Below are positions 25,175 through 34,743 of a DNA stretch of 64,000 nt, piece after piece. Position 1 is the first letter of the stretch, and each line of letters begins with the position of its first letter. The notes under the pieces are model-generated. The model had not been told where the DNA came from and did not search any database. It saw only the letters and a program-made list of their open reading frames with translations. The DNA comes from Photobacterium rosenbergii. GTDB lineage: Bacteria > Pseudomonadota > Gammaproteobacteria > Enterobacterales > Vibrionaceae. Both the position numbers and the translations under genes were made by a program. The stretch covers positions 38,883 through 102,882 of the forward strand of contig NZ_PYMB01000016.1 of assembly GCF_003026455.1 (NCBI RefSeq), written 5' to 3'.

Positions 25175-26800
25175 ATGACACCTTTAATGAAGCTCGTTAA
25201 AGCACTCATGGTCTTCTTGTTATGTACTCCCATGGCATTTGCTTCGGTCAGTTCAACGGATGATTTTGATCGGGTGCTGCTTGGGAAAAATAATAAAGAC
25301 AAGGAAATAGCCATTGAGTGGCTAGTGGCCAATCAGCCAACAGAAAAGGCGAAGCCTATTCTGCGTGCGTGGTTGGAAGGGGATTTGTTTTATTACAAAG
25401 ACAAGAAAAGTGAAGCTTATCAGAAGCTTTATATTATTGCCGGAAGAAACGGCAAACAGGCCGATAGCATTTGGGATGCCGAGCAACTGACGGTTTCACG
25501 CTCGCGGGACTTTGGCAAAGTGCGGGTCAATAACAGGCTGCGCAGCATGATTAGGATGCAGTTGGCATCACTTGGATTGAACTCGGCTGATCCTAGTGTC
25601 CGTCTGCAGGCTGCAAACGGTCTACTTGGACAAACCGATGATGAGATCATTGAAAGGATCACGGCCCAATTGAGTGTTGAGCAAGATCCCCAAGTTCAAG
25701 ACAGGCTGCAACTCGCGCTGTCAGTCAGTGAGGCGATGGATAGCAGCGAGTCAACCCAGTCACGAATAGCGGCGGTAGAGACACTGTCTGAATACAAGCA
25801 AGCTATTGTGCTGCAAACCCTGAACAAGTTGCAGCCTCAATCGCTTGATCCAGAGCTTTCGGCCGCTGTCGAGAAAGGGCTGGATAAGTACCACCAGAGC
25901 CAGCGTTTTTACTCCGGCGTGGAAACGGTTTTCTTCGGCCTTAGCCTTGGGTCGGTGCTGGTACTTGCCGGTATCGGTCTTGCCATTACCTTTGGGGTGA
26001 TGGGGGTTATCAATATGGCCCACGGTGAGCTGATCATGATTGGTGCCTACACCACCTATGTGATGCAGCAACTATTCCCTCAACAGATTGGTGTGGCGTT
26101 AATCCTGTCTATTCCAATGGCTTTCATTATCTCTGGGTTGGTAGGTATTGCCATTGAACGCAGTGTGATCAGGCACCTCTATGGCCGACCGCTGGAAACC
26201 TTATTGGCGACATTCGGGATCAGTTTGATCCTTCAGCAAGCAGTACGATCTATCTTCTCTCCCCTCAACCGCTCTGTGAGTACGCCGGACTGGATGGCAG
26301 GAGCCTGGGAGCTAAACCCCATGCTATCTCTGACCTATAACCGCCTTTACATCATTCTTTTTTGCGCCTTGGTGTTTATCGCCATGGTGATGGTGTTGAA
26401 GAAAACCCCTCTTGGCTTGCAAGTCCGGGCGGTCTCGCAAAATAGGGCGATGGCCAGGGCAATGGGGATCCGCTCCGAACGCGTCGATGCCCTGACATTT
26501 GGTCTAGGATCGGGCGTCGCGGGTGTTGCCGGAGTGGCATTGTCACAGCTTACTAATGTGGGGCCGAATATGGGCCAAGCCTACATCATCGACTCCTTTA
26601 TGGTGGTGGTGTTTGGCGGGGTAGGCAACCTCTGGGGCACCTTGGTCGCCGGCTTGGGGCTGGGGCTTTTCAACAAGCTATTGGAACCTTGGGCCGGGGC
26701 AGTGCTGGCAAAAATTTTGATGCTGGTATTTATCATCCTGTTTATTCAGAAGCGTCCCCGCGGGTTATTCCCACAACGTGGCCGTGCGGCAGAGAGCTAA
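25175..26800 (+). CDS. urtB: urea ABC transporter permease UrtB
   Basis: About 541 residues from ATG 25175 (AAGGA 8 nt upstream; the frame itself opens at a TTG). A signal-like first segment is followed by about 220 residues of soluble domain with helical repeats (RLQAANGLLGQTDDEIIERI, RIAAVETLSEYK), typical of the long UrtB form. The LivH-type permease follows: GVINMAHGELIMIGAYTTYV, GRPLETLLATFGISLILQQ and GVAGVALSQLTNVGPNMGQ. It forms the urea channel with UrtC. Confidence 0.95.
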   Translation: MTPLMKLVKALMVFLLCTPMAFASVSSTDDFDRVLLGKNNKDKEIAIEWLVANQPTEKAKPILRAWLEGDLFYYKDKKSEAYQKLYIIAGRNGKQADSIWDAEQLTVSRSRDFGKVRVNNRLRSMIRMQLASLGLNSADPSVRLQAANGLLGQTDDEIIERITAQLSVEQDPQVQDRLQLALSVSEAMDSSESTQSRIAAVETLSEYKQAIVLQTLNKLQPQSLDPELSAAVEKGLDKYHQSQRFYSGVETVFFGLSLGSVLVLAGIGLAITFGVMGVINMAHGELIMIGAYTTYVMQQLFPQQIGVALILSIPMAFIISGLVGIAIERSVIRHLYGRPLETLLATFGISLILQQAVRSIFSPLNRSVSTPDWMAGAWELNPMLSLTYNRLYIILFCALVFIAMVMVLKKTPLGLQVRAVSQNRAMARAMGIRSERVDALTFGLGSGVAGVAGVALSQLTNVGPNMGQAYIIDSFMVVVFGGVGNLWGTLVAGLGLGLFNKLLEPWAGAVLAKILMLVFIILFIQKRPRGLFPQRGRAAES

Positions 26801-26810
26801 GGAGCGCTTG

Positions 26811-27989
26811 ATGCAGTCTAAATCTATTATTCTCTCGGCTTTGGGGCGGGATCGGGGCGGTAAAGTCGTCCTCACACTTCTGCTCGCTGCCGTTATTCTG
26901 GTGCCGATGGCCAACCTACTATTGCCGTCTGGCCACCCGCTTCATATCGAAACCTTTACGATTTCACTGATGGGTAAATACCTCAGCTACGCCATGCTCG
27001 CCCTCGCGGTAGATCTGGTGTGGGGATATCTTGGCATCCTCAGCCTTGGGCATGGCGCCTTTTTTGCCTTGGGTGGCTACGCCATGGGGATGTACCTGAT
27101 GCGCCAAATCGGTGACCGTGGTGTGTATGGTGACCCTGTTTTGCCGGACTTTATGGTGTTCCTCAATTGGTCGGAGCTACCGTGGTTCTGGTACGGCTTT
27201 GATCAATTCTGGCTTGCTTGTCTGATGGTGGTGCTGGTTCCTGGCCTATTGGCATACATTTTTGGCTATCTGGCTTTTCGCTCAAGGGTTTCTGGGGTGT
27301 ATTTGTCGATCATGACCCAGGCTCTGACCTACGCCCTTATGCTGGCGTTCTTCCGCAATGAAATGGGATTCGGCGGTAACAACGGCCTGACGGACTTCAA
27401 GGACATCCTCGGTTACAGCCTGCAGCAGGATACAACCAAAATCGCATTGTTTGTCTGTACCGGCTTGGCACTGGCGGTTAGCTATATCGTGTGCCGCACG
27501 GTGGTTAGCAGCCGGTTGGGGCGTGTCGCGATGGCTATCCGAGATACTGAATCGCGCACTCGTTTCATGGGCTATGACGTCGACGGCATCAAGTTATGGG
27601 TCTTTGTGTTGTCTGCAGTAATAGCTGGGATCGCCGGGGCTTTGTATGTACCGCAAGTGGGAATTATCAACCCTGGTGAGTTCGCGCCGCTCAATTCTAT
27701 CGAGGTCGTGGTTTGGGTGGCACTTGGCGGACGGGCAACGCTGTTCGGGGCCATTGTTGGTGCCTTGATTATCAATTATGCCAAAAGTTGGTTTACGGTC
27801 GAATTTCCGGAAGTGTGGCTGTTTGCCCTCGGCGGTTTGTTTGTACTTTCCACCATGTATTTCCCGAAAGGGGTGATTGGGTTTGTTTCCGACGGCATTA
27901 GCCGGTTGAGTTTCAGACAAAAGGCAGGAGATTCTGCAAAATCATCGAAAACCGAGCAAGAGTGCAATGGCAGTGAGGTGACGTCATGA
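26811..27989 (+). CDS. urtC: urea ABC transporter permease UrtC
   Basis: About 393 residues from ATG 26811, 7 nt after GGAG and 10 nt after the urtB stop; the longer GTG-started frame from 26778 is not needed. LivM-type permease with about nine or ten membrane segments: GYLGILSLGHGAFFALGGYAMG, RVSGVYLSIMTQALTYALML, GFGGNNGLTDFKDILG, and MAIRDTESRTRFMGYDVD, the cytoplasmic coupling loop. Its TGA overlaps the urtD ATG (ATGA). Confidence 0.95.
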   Translation: MQSKSIILSALGRDRGGKVVLTLLLAAVILVPMANLLLPSGHPLHIETFTISLMGKYLSYAMLALAVDLVWGYLGILSLGHGAFFALGGYAMGMYLMRQIGDRGVYGDPVLPDFMVFLNWSELPWFWYGFDQFWLACLMVVLVPGLLAYIFGYLAFRSRVSGVYLSIMTQALTYALMLAFFRNEMGFGGNNGLTDFKDILGYSLQQDTTKIALFVCTGLALAVSYIVCRTVVSSRLGRVAMAIRDTESRTRFMGYDVDGIKLWVFVLSAVIAGIAGALYVPQVGIINPGEFAPLNSIEVVVWVALGGRATLFGAIVGALIINYAKSWFTVEFPEVWLFALGGLFVLSTMYFPKGVIGFVSDGISRLSFRQKAGDSAKSSKTEQECNGSEVTS

Positions 27990-28837
27990 CTGTATTGGAA
28001 ACGGCAAAAAAACTACAGACCTTTGCCCATGAAATGACGAAGCGCGATGAGGTCTTTTCGTTCCTGATCCCCGAAGAACACCCCTTAATTGATACCAAGC
28101 ATAACATCTTGCTCTATGTAGAAGGGGTGAATAAAAGCTTTGATGGGTTCAAGGCGATTAACGACCTCAACTTGTACATTCGTGAGGGGGAGCTGCGCTG
28201 CATTATCGGCCCTAACGGAGCCGGTAAAACCACCATGATGGATATTATCACCGGAAAGACTAAGCCCGATTCCGGGCAGGTCTGGCTGGGTTCCAACATC
28301 AACCTGCTGACAATGAATGAGTCGCAGATCGCCAATGCCGGCGTAGGGCGGAAGTTTCAAAAGCCCACTGTGATTGAGTGCCTGAGTGTTTGGCAGAACC
28401 TTGAACTGGCGATGTCTGGTGTGCGGACCGTATGGGCAACATTTAGGGCTAAATTGACCGGCGAGCAGCAGGACAAGCTTGAGTCGGTACTGGAACTGAT
28501 CAACTTGGCTGACAATGCCGCGCTGCTGGCTGGCAACTTATCCCACGGTCAAAAACAATGGCTGGAGATTGGGATGCTGCTAATGCAAAACCCCAAGTTA
28601 CTGCTTGTTGATGAACCAGTGGCGGGAATGACCCATCAGGAAATGGATAAAACCTCAGAGTTGCTCAATTCGTTGGCGGGCAAGCATTCGGTAGTTGTGG
28701 TTGAGCATGATATGGACTTTGTTCGCTCGATTGCCAGTGAGGTGACAGTGCTTCACCAGGGCCATGTGTTGGCTGAAGGTACGATGGATCAAGTACAAAA
28801 CCATCCTGAAGTGAAGCGGGTTTATCTGGGGGAATAG
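27986..28837 (+). CDS. urtD: urea ABC transporter ATPase UrtD
   Basis: 283 residues. Walker A GPNGAGKTT, signature LSHGQKQWLEIG (LSHGQ rather than LSGGQ, usual for this LivG/UrtD group) and Walker B LLLVDEPVAGM are all present. A leader of about 45 residues precedes the ABC domain. It powers urea import with UrtE. Translation overlaps urtC by 4 nt and urtE follows after one base. Confidence 0.95.
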   Translation: MTVLETAKKLQTFAHEMTKRDEVFSFLIPEEHPLIDTKHNILLYVEGVNKSFDGFKAINDLNLYIREGELRCIIGPNGAGKTTMMDIITGKTKPDSGQVWLGSNINLLTMNESQIANAGVGRKFQKPTVIECLSVWQNLELAMSGVRTVWATFRAKLTGEQQDKLESVLELINLADNAALLAGNLSHGQKQWLEIGMLLMQNPKLLLVDEPVAGMTHQEMDKTSELLNSLAGKHSVVVVEHDMDFVRSIASEVTVLHQGHVLAEGTMDQVQNHPEVKRVYLGE

Positions 28838-28838
28838 C

Positions 28839-29534
28839 ATGTTAGAAATCAAATCACTCAACCAGTACTACGGCGAGAGCCATACATTGTGGGATGTAGA
28901 TATGCAGATCCCCGAGGGTAAATGTACTGTCTTGATGGGCCGAAACGGCGTGGGTAAAACCACCTTACTCCAATGCATTATGGGGTTAGTGAGCGCTAAA
29001 AGTGGTGATATTACTTTCAATGGTCAATCGGTACTCGCCGAACCGGCGGAATCCAGACCGCGCAGGGGAATAGGCTATGTACCGCAGGGAAGGCAGATTT
29101 TCCCAATGCTGACGGTGCAGGAGAACTTGGAAATCGGCCTGCCGATCCGTGACCGGGGTGACCGCAAAATCCCTGATTTCATTTTTGATTTGTTTCCTGT
29201 CCTTAAGGAGATGCTCCACCGCCGAGGAGGCGATTTATCGGGTGGGCAGCAGCAGCAACTGGCGATCGGTCGTGCGTTGGTGGTTAATCCAAAGCTATTA
29301 ATCTTGGATGAGCCGACAGAAGGGATCCAGCCAAATATCGTGCAGGAGATAGGCGATATTATCCGAATGCTGAACGAAAAAATGGGACTCACCGTTTTGA
29401 TAGTCGAGCAGAAGTTGCCGTTTGCCCGCCGAGTAGGCGATCAATTCTGCATTCTTGATCGGGGACGTCATGTTGCCAGCGGACAAATGTCCGATCTCAA
29501 TGACAATTTGGTCAAGGAGTACCTGACAGTATGA
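28839..29534 (+). CDS. urtE: urea ABC transporter ATPase UrtE
   Basis: 231 residues with Walker A GRNGVGKTT, signature LSGGQQQQLAIGRAL and Walker B LLILDEPTEG. LivF-type second ATPase of the urea transporter. It starts one base after urtD, and its stop overlaps the ureD start (ATGA), physically joining the transport and urease halves of the operon. Confidence 0.95.
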   Translation: MLEIKSLNQYYGESHTLWDVDMQIPEGKCTVLMGRNGVGKTTLLQCIMGLVSAKSGDITFNGQSVLAEPAESRPRRGIGYVPQGRQIFPMLTVQENLEIGLPIRDRGDRKIPDFIFDLFPVLKEMLHRRGGDLSGGQQQQLAIGRALVVNPKLLILDEPTEGIQPNIVQEIGDIIRMLNEKMGLTVLIVEQKLPFARRVGDQFCILDRGRHVASGQMSDLNDNLVKEYLTV

Positions 29535-30424
29535 CGGCGATTATTTCACCTGTTTTCTCCCAACCGACAGCCCACCAAATTGCCCAGCATACCCGCCATG
29601 GGTGGTTGGCTGAGCTGAGCTTGTGCTACCGCGACAGGGGCGACAAAACGGTACTCAAGCATCGGGAGCAGAAGGGCCCGCTTACGGTACAGCAGGCGCT
29701 GTATCCGGAAGGTGAGATATGCCATAGCTATCTGCTTCATCCGCCCGGAGGCGTCGCAGGTGGCGATACCCTTGATATCCGCGTCAATGTCGGCGCGGGA
29801 GCCAAGGTATTGGTAACAACGCCCGGAGCCACAAAGTTTTATCGCTCAGAAAGCCGTTTTGCTAAGCAGGCCCAGCACCTAACCGTTGAAGCGGGTGGCA
29901 GGCTGGAATGGCTACCTCAAGAGAATATCTTCTTTCCTGATGCCCATGCCCAACTCAATACCGTGATTCACCTTGAACGCGGTGCACAATTTGTGGGCTG
30001 GGAGCTGCACTGTTTTGGTCGGCCTGCACTAAATGAGTGCTTCGACAGTGGAAAACTCGTCGGAAAAACAGAGGTTTACCTTGATGAACGCCGAGTGCTA
30101 ACAGAAGGTTTGAACATGTCTGGTGGTGATAAGGTGTTGATTAATATGGGGATGCAGAATTTCCCCATGATGGGGACCCTGTACTTAACCGAAATGGGGC
30201 AGGACTTCTATCAGTTGGTACAGGCTTTGCTATCTGATATTCAGGACGAATTAGGTCGCGATAAGTTGATAGTGGCGGCTACTCAACTCGAGGGGCTGGT
30301 TGTTGTCAGGGCTTTGGGGCATTGGAGCGAAAATATTTTGTCTTGCTTCACCAAGGTTTGGCAGCAAGCAAGGTCTGAGATGACCGGGGTTCTGCCTAGC
30401 CCACCTCGAATCTGGGCCACTTAG
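29531..30424 (+). CDS. ureD: urease accessory protein UreD
   Basis: 297 residues; HPPGGVAGGDTLDIRVNVGAGAKVLVTTPGATKFYRS is the family core. UreD (UreH) scaffolds the UreDFG complex on apo-urease and forms the tunnel through which nickel reaches the active site. It overlaps urtE by 4 nt and is 18 nt from ureA. Confidence 0.95.
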   Translation: MTAIISPVFSQPTAHQIAQHTRHGWLAELSLCYRDRGDKTVLKHREQKGPLTVQQALYPEGEICHSYLLHPPGGVAGGDTLDIRVNVGAGAKVLVTTPGATKFYRSESRFAKQAQHLTVEAGGRLEWLPQENIFFPDAHAQLNTVIHLERGAQFVGWELHCFGRPALNECFDSGKLVGKTEVYLDERRVLTEGLNMSGGDKVLINMGMQNFPMMGTLYLTEMGQDFYQLVQALLSDIQDELGRDKLIVAATQLEGLVVVRALGHWSENILSCFTKVWQQARSEMTGVLPSPPRIWAT

Positions 30425-30442
30425 TAAAAGCGGGAGAAAGAC

Positions 30443-30745
30443 ATGGAGTTGACGCCAAGAGAGAAGGACAAGCTACTGATTTTTTGTGCCGGTATGCTGG
30501 CCAAGCAGCGCAAGGAGAGAGGGTTAAAACTTAATTACCCCGAATCCATTGCTTTTATCAGTAGTGCCATCTTGGAAGGGGCACGGGAAGGAAAAACGGT
30601 GGCTGAGTTGATGGACTATGGCCGTACCCTATTGTCGGTTGAAGATGTAATGGAAGGGGTGGCAGCGATGATCCCGGACGTACAGGTTGAGGCGACCTTT
30701 CCCGATGGCACCAAGCTGGTGACGGTACACGAGCCGATTGTGTAG
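30443..30745 (+). CDS. ureA: urease subunit gamma
   Basis: 100 residues, the standard length. MELTPREKDKLLIFCAGMLA and GRTLLSVEDVMEGV are characteristic. Strong GGGAGAAAG before ATG. Together with UreB and UreC it makes the (alpha-beta-gamma)3 enzyme of three-subunit bacterial ureases. Confidence 0.97.
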   Translation: MELTPREKDKLLIFCAGMLAKQRKERGLKLNYPESIAFISSAILEGAREGKTVAELMDYGRTLLSVEDVMEGVAAMIPDVQVEATFPDGTKLVTVHEPIV

Positions 30746-30788
30746 CGGTCCTTTTTACTAGAAATACCCAGATTAACAAGGAGCAAAA

Positions 30789-31127
30789 ATGGCAGGGAGT
30801 AGCGCGTTTAATACCTCCGCTTTTGTACCCGGACAAATAGAAACAGCAACCGGAGACATTGAGCTAAATGCGGGTAGGGAAACGATTACTGTTGCGGTTG
30901 AGAATCTCGGTGATAGGCCGATTCAGATTGGTTCACATTATCATTTCTTTGAAGTTAACGATGCCCTTAAGTTTGATCGGCAAGCCTGCAAAGGCTTTCG
31001 CCTGAACATCCCCGCAGGTACGGCAACGCGCTTTGAACCTGGACAATCACGTACGGTGGAGTTGGTTGAGTATGCGGGCAAGCGCGAAGTTTATGGGTTC
31101 CAAGGAAAAGTGATGGGCCAAGTCTAG
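30789..31127 (+). CDS. ureB: urease subunit beta
   Basis: 112 residues. The core GQIETATGDIELNAGRETITVAVENLGDRPIQIGSHYHFFEVN is typical, ending REVYGFQGKVMG. AAGGAG is well spaced before the ATG. Structural subunit of urease. Confidence 0.97.
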   Translation: MAGSSAFNTSAFVPGQIETATGDIELNAGRETITVAVENLGDRPIQIGSHYHFFEVNDALKFDRQACKGFRLNIPAGTATRFEPGQSRTVELVEYAGKREVYGFQGKVMGQV

Positions 31128-31167
31128 CCTGTCGGCATTGTCTCTAAGAATTATACAAGGAAGAGTT

Positions 31168-32871
31168 ATGGCAAACATTTCACGTCAGGCCTATGCCGAG
31201 ATGTTTGGCCCAACGGTGGGGGATCGGGTGCGTCTTGCCGATACCGAGTTGTGGCTGGAGGTCGAAAAAGACTTCACTGTTTATGGGGATGAGGTGAAAT
31301 TCGGTGGGGGCAAGGTGATCCGTGATGGAATGGGGCAGAGCCAGCGCCCAAGTGCTGAAACCCCCGATTTGGTGATCACTAATGCCATCGTGCTTGATTA
31401 CTGGGGCATCGTGAAAGCCGATGTGGCGGTGAAAAATGGTCGGATATCTGGCATTGGTAAAGCTGGGAATCCAGATATTCAGCCAGGGGTAGATATCATT
31501 ATTGGTCCCGGCACTGAAGTGCTGGCAGGCGAAGGTGCCATTTTAACCGCAGGGGGTATCGACTCCCATATTCATTTTATTTGTCCGCAGCAAATAGAAG
31601 AAGCATTGGCTTCTGGGGTCACCACCATGATTGGTGGCGGAACAGGCCCAGCAACTGGTACCAATGCGACCACCTGTACACCGGGGCCCTGGAATATGGC
31701 GCAGATGCTTCAAGCCTTGGATGGTTTCCCTATGAACTTTGGCTTGTTGGGCAAGGGTAATGCCAGTCAGCCTGAAGCATTGCGCGAACAGGTTGCCGCC
31801 GGAGCGGTAGGTCTCAAGCTTCATGAAGACTGGGGCACGACGCCAGCATCGATTGATACCTGTTTGTCGGTTGCCGATGAGATGGATGTGCAGGTCGCTA
31901 TTCATACCGACACCCTCAATGAGTCAGGCTTTGTTGAGTCTACCTTGGCAGCGATTGGCGATAGGGTGATCCACACGTATCACACAGAGGGAGCGGGTGG
32001 CGGTCACGCCCCAGATATTATCCGTGCTGCCGGGGAATCAAATGTCTTGCCGTCATCGACCAATCCGACCCGCCCTTATACGGTGAATACGGTTGATGAG
32101 CACCTAGATATGTTGATGGTGTGCCATCACCTTTCACCGGCTATTGCTGAAGATGTTGCTTTTGCCGAGTCCCGTATCCGGCGGGAAACCATTGCCGCAG
32201 AGGATATTCTGCACGATTTAGGCGCGTTCTCGATGATCGCATCGGACTCTCAGGCCATGGGGCGAGTAGGTGAAGTGATAACCCGAACATGGCAAACAGC
32301 CCATAAGATGAAGGTCCAGCGCGGCAGTTTGGCTGAAGATTCCAGCTTCAGCGATAACTTTCGCCTAAAGCGTTATGTTGCCAAGTACACCATTAATCCT
32401 GCTATCACCCACGGGATGGGGCATGAAATAGGCTCAATTGAAGTGGGTAAGCTGGCAGATTTGGTGTTGTGGAAGCCGGCCTTCTTTGGAGTGAAGCCAA
32501 GTGTTGTTGTCAAAGGCGGCATGATAGCCATGGCCCCGATGGGGGATCCAAATGCCTCTATTCCTACCCCGCAACCGGTCCACTATCGTGCGATGTTTGG
32601 CAGTTACGGAAAAGCTGCCATGAATACCTCGATGTTATTTGTCTCGGCGACTGCCAAAGAGGCAGGCGTTGCTGAGCAACTCCAGCTAGGTAGTCAGATT
32701 GGCGTTGCCAAAGACTGCCGAACTATCAGCAAGGCCGATATGAAGCTCAATGATTGGCAGCCCCGTATTGAAGTGGATTCCCAGACCTATCAGGTTCGTG
32801 CTGATGGCGAACTTTTGGTGTGTGAACCGGCAGAGGTACTGCCAATGGCCCAGCGCTACTTTTTGTTTTGA
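31168..32871 (+). CDS. ureC: urease subunit alpha, catalytic
   Basis: 567 residues from ATG 31168 (AAGGAAGAG upstream; the frame opens earlier at a TTG). Counted from this start, all key residues fall exactly where they do in Klebsiella urease: His134 and His136 (SHIHF), the carbamylated Lys217 (GLKLHEDWG), His246, His272 and Asp360 as nickel ligands, and the active-site flap Cys319/His320 (MVCHHLS). It hydrolyses urea to ammonia and carbamate at a di-nickel centre in the cytoplasm. Length and residues show no sign of decay. Confidence 0.98.
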   Translation: MANISRQAYAEMFGPTVGDRVRLADTELWLEVEKDFTVYGDEVKFGGGKVIRDGMGQSQRPSAETPDLVITNAIVLDYWGIVKADVAVKNGRISGIGKAGNPDIQPGVDIIIGPGTEVLAGEGAILTAGGIDSHIHFICPQQIEEALASGVTTMIGGGTGPATGTNATTCTPGPWNMAQMLQALDGFPMNFGLLGKGNASQPEALREQVAAGAVGLKLHEDWGTTPASIDTCLSVADEMDVQVAIHTDTLNESGFVESTLAAIGDRVIHTYHTEGAGGGHAPDIIRAAGESNVLPSSTNPTRPYTVNTVDEHLDMLMVCHHLSPAIAEDVAFAESRIRRETIAAEDILHDLGAFSMIASDSQAMGRVGEVITRTWQTAHKMKVQRGSLAEDSSFSDNFRLKRYVAKYTINPAITHGMGHEIGSIEVGKLADLVLWKPAFFGVKPSVVVKGGMIAMAPMGDPNASIPTPQPVHYRAMFGSYGKAAMNTSMLFVSATAKEAGVAEQLQLGSQIGVAKDCRTISKADMKLNDWQPRIEVDSQTYQVRADGELLVCEPAEVLPMAQRYFLF

Positions 32872-32880
32872 TTCATGTGG

Positions 32881-32921
32881 TTCAAATAAAAGCTGTTTAA
32901 TAAAAGCGATTTAATAAAAGC
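32881..32921 (+). repeat. three short direct repeats before ureE
   Basis: Three near-copies of TTTAATAAAAGC with 2-3 nt tails stand head to tail just upstream of the ureE ribosome site (AAAGGAAATGTAA). The repeats keep the leader unpaired and AT-rich. Confidence 0.7.
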
Positions 32922-32934
32922 AAAGGAAATGTAA

Positions 32935-33384
32935 ATGATTGAGTTGGTTGAAGTGACTGAGAAGGCAACATCGCAGCCCGATGCGTATTTGAGCTTGCCA
33001 ATAGACAGCCGGATCAAAAGCCGGTTGAAGGTGGTATTGGATGACGGCCGTGATGCGGGCTTATTTTTGCCAAGGGGCCACATACTTCGTGGGGGCGAGC
33101 AACTCAAAAGCCGTTGTGGCGAGGTTGTTGAGATCAAGGCCGCTAGCGAGCAGGTATCGACAGTCTATTGTGATGATCGCCACTTGCTGATGCGCGTTGC
33201 CTACCACTTGGGTAACCGCCATGTCCCGCTTCAGGTAGAAGCAGACTGGGTGCGTTACCAACACGATCATGTTTTGGACGAGATGGTGGTTGGGCTGGGT
33301 GCTCAGGTAACTGTTGAAAATGCACCGATTGAACCAGAAGGCGGGGCTTACGGCGGGCGCTCTGGCGGGCACCATCATCACTAG
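32935..33384 (+). CDS. ureE: urease accessory protein UreE, nickel metallochaperone
   Basis: 149 residues. The N-terminal domain (VVLDDGRDAGLFLPRGHILRGG) and the metal-binding C-domain (YHLGNRHVPLQVEADWVRYQHDHVL) are typical. The tail ends GGHHHH, a short histidine-rich nickel-binding end, shorter than the Klebsiella one. It delivers nickel to UreG. Confidence 0.96.
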   Translation: MIELVEVTEKATSQPDAYLSLPIDSRIKSRLKVVLDDGRDAGLFLPRGHILRGGEQLKSRCGEVVEIKAASEQVSTVYCDDRHLLMRVAYHLGNRHVPLQVEADWVRYQHDHVLDEMVVGLGAQVTVENAPIEPEGGAYGGRSGGHHHH

Positions 33385-33417
33385 AAAGAAAGCTTTTTTT
33401 TGTACAAGGATATGACA

Positions 33418-33990
33418 ATGAAATCATCTAAAATTTTCTCTCTTATCGCTGTTGTGGGGATGACTCTTCCTACTTTCGCACATGCTCACCCTGGCCATGA
33501 GCACTCTTCATTTTTTAGCGGCCTTGTCCACCCGATCACAGGTGTCGACCACCTGATTATGCTGCTCGCATTTGGCGCATTAGCTTTCTTCACGGTTAAG
33601 AAAACGACCACCCAATTAAGCTTATTGGCTGCTGCGCTAGTTGCCATGGTAGGTGGCGTGGCGGCAGGGTTAAGTTTTGGCGAATTAAGCGGTATTGAAG
33701 GAGCGATTGCGGCTTCGTTATTGGTGGTCAGCGCAGCCCTTTGGCAGGTGTTTACGGCCAGTAAGCAGGTAAAAAGCATTGCGGTGGCCGTCTGTGTTGC
33801 CCTTATCTTCTGCCATGGTTACGCACATGGCGTTGAGGCAACAGGCAATGTCTCTATGTTTGCGGTTGCGATGGCGATTTCAGCATCAGCACTGATGCTG
33901 CTGGGCAATAGGCTCGCCGCTTTTGCTTCCAGCCGCTGGATCTCTGCAGGTGTCGCTTCTGCCAGCCTAGTTTATTTGCTGGTGGCTTGA
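33418..33990 (+). CDS. ureJ: HupE/UreJ family probable nickel transporter
   Basis: 190 residues from ATG 33418 (AAGGA 7 nt upstream; ATG 33412 is only 1 nt from it). A signal peptide ends in AHA, then the mature start HPGHEHSS and GLVHPITGVDHLIMLLAFG, the histidine- and aspartate-containing HupE signature. Around six membrane segments follow, one with the second motif FCHGYAHGVEA. HupE/UreJ proteins take up nickel for hydrogenase or urease. Its place between ureE and ureF fixes its role as a urease partner. Confidence 0.9.
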   Translation: MKSSKIFSLIAVVGMTLPTFAHAHPGHEHSSFFSGLVHPITGVDHLIMLLAFGALAFFTVKKTTTQLSLLAAALVAMVGGVAAGLSFGELSGIEGAIAASLLVVSAALWQVFTASKQVKSIAVAVCVALIFCHGYAHGVEATGNVSMFAVAMAISASALMLLGNRLAAFASSRWISAGVASASLVYLLVA

Positions 33991-33991
33991 T

Positions 33992-34705
33992 ATGGCGACC
34001 GAGGCGATGGGGGTCAACGAAGTAGGCTCAGGTGATAGCCAGTTTGCAACCTACCGTTTGTTTCAACTAATCAGCCCCTCATTGCCTATCGGTGGCTTCA
34101 CCTATTCGCAAGGGCTGGAATGGGCTGTTGAGGCTGGCTGGATTAAAGACAGGGCAACCATGGTCCTTTGGCTGGAGAACCAGCTGCGTTATAGCGTGGC
34201 AACACTCGAGCTGCCGTTGATTGATAGGTTTTATCAAGCCATTGAAGCTCGCGATCTGCCTAGGATTGAAGAATTGAGTAACTTGCTTTGTTCAAGCCGT
34301 GAGACCAAAGAACTTCGGGCCGAAGAGACCCAGCGGGGCAAAGCGCTCAATGTTTTGCTCAAGCAACTGGATATCCCCGTGGACGAGTATCTAGCTAGCA
34401 ACGCTGACCCTAACCAGCTAGTCGGACTGTGTGTTGCTGGCTACCTGTGGGGAATAAGCCCGCAAGCGATGAAGCAGGGTTACCTTTGGAGCTGGGCCGA
34501 AAACTTGGTGATGGCGGGAGTGAAGCTTGTGCCCTTGGGCCAAACAGATGGACAGCGGGCATTGGTAGAGCTGACTCATTTATTCCCTGAAATGGAGGCA
34601 ATCTCAGCCCAGATTGATGAGGCCATGTTGGGGAGTTTTACCCCTGTGGTGTCCTTAGCCAGCAGCTTGCATGAAACACAATATACCCGTTTGTTCCGTT
34701 CTTAA
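33992..34705 (+). CDS. ureF: urease accessory protein UreF
   Basis: 237 residues, all-helical. LISPSLPIGGFTYSQGLEWAVEAGWI is the family N-terminal block and RSSRETKELRAEE-like (here CSSRETKELRAEETQRG) the central one. UreF bridges UreD and UreG and gates GTP hydrolysis. It begins one base after ureJ. Confidence 0.95.
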   Translation: MATEAMGVNEVGSGDSQFATYRLFQLISPSLPIGGFTYSQGLEWAVEAGWIKDRATMVLWLENQLRYSVATLELPLIDRFYQAIEARDLPRIEELSNLLCSSRETKELRAEETQRGKALNVLLKQLDIPVDEYLASNADPNQLVGLCVAGYLWGISPQAMKQGYLWSWAENLVMAGVKLVPLGQTDGQRALVELTHLFPEMEAISAQIDEAMLGSFTPVVSLASSLHETQYTRLFRS

Positions 34706-34743
34706 GCCGAAGGGCTAGAGAGTATTAGAAAATAAGGATTGTT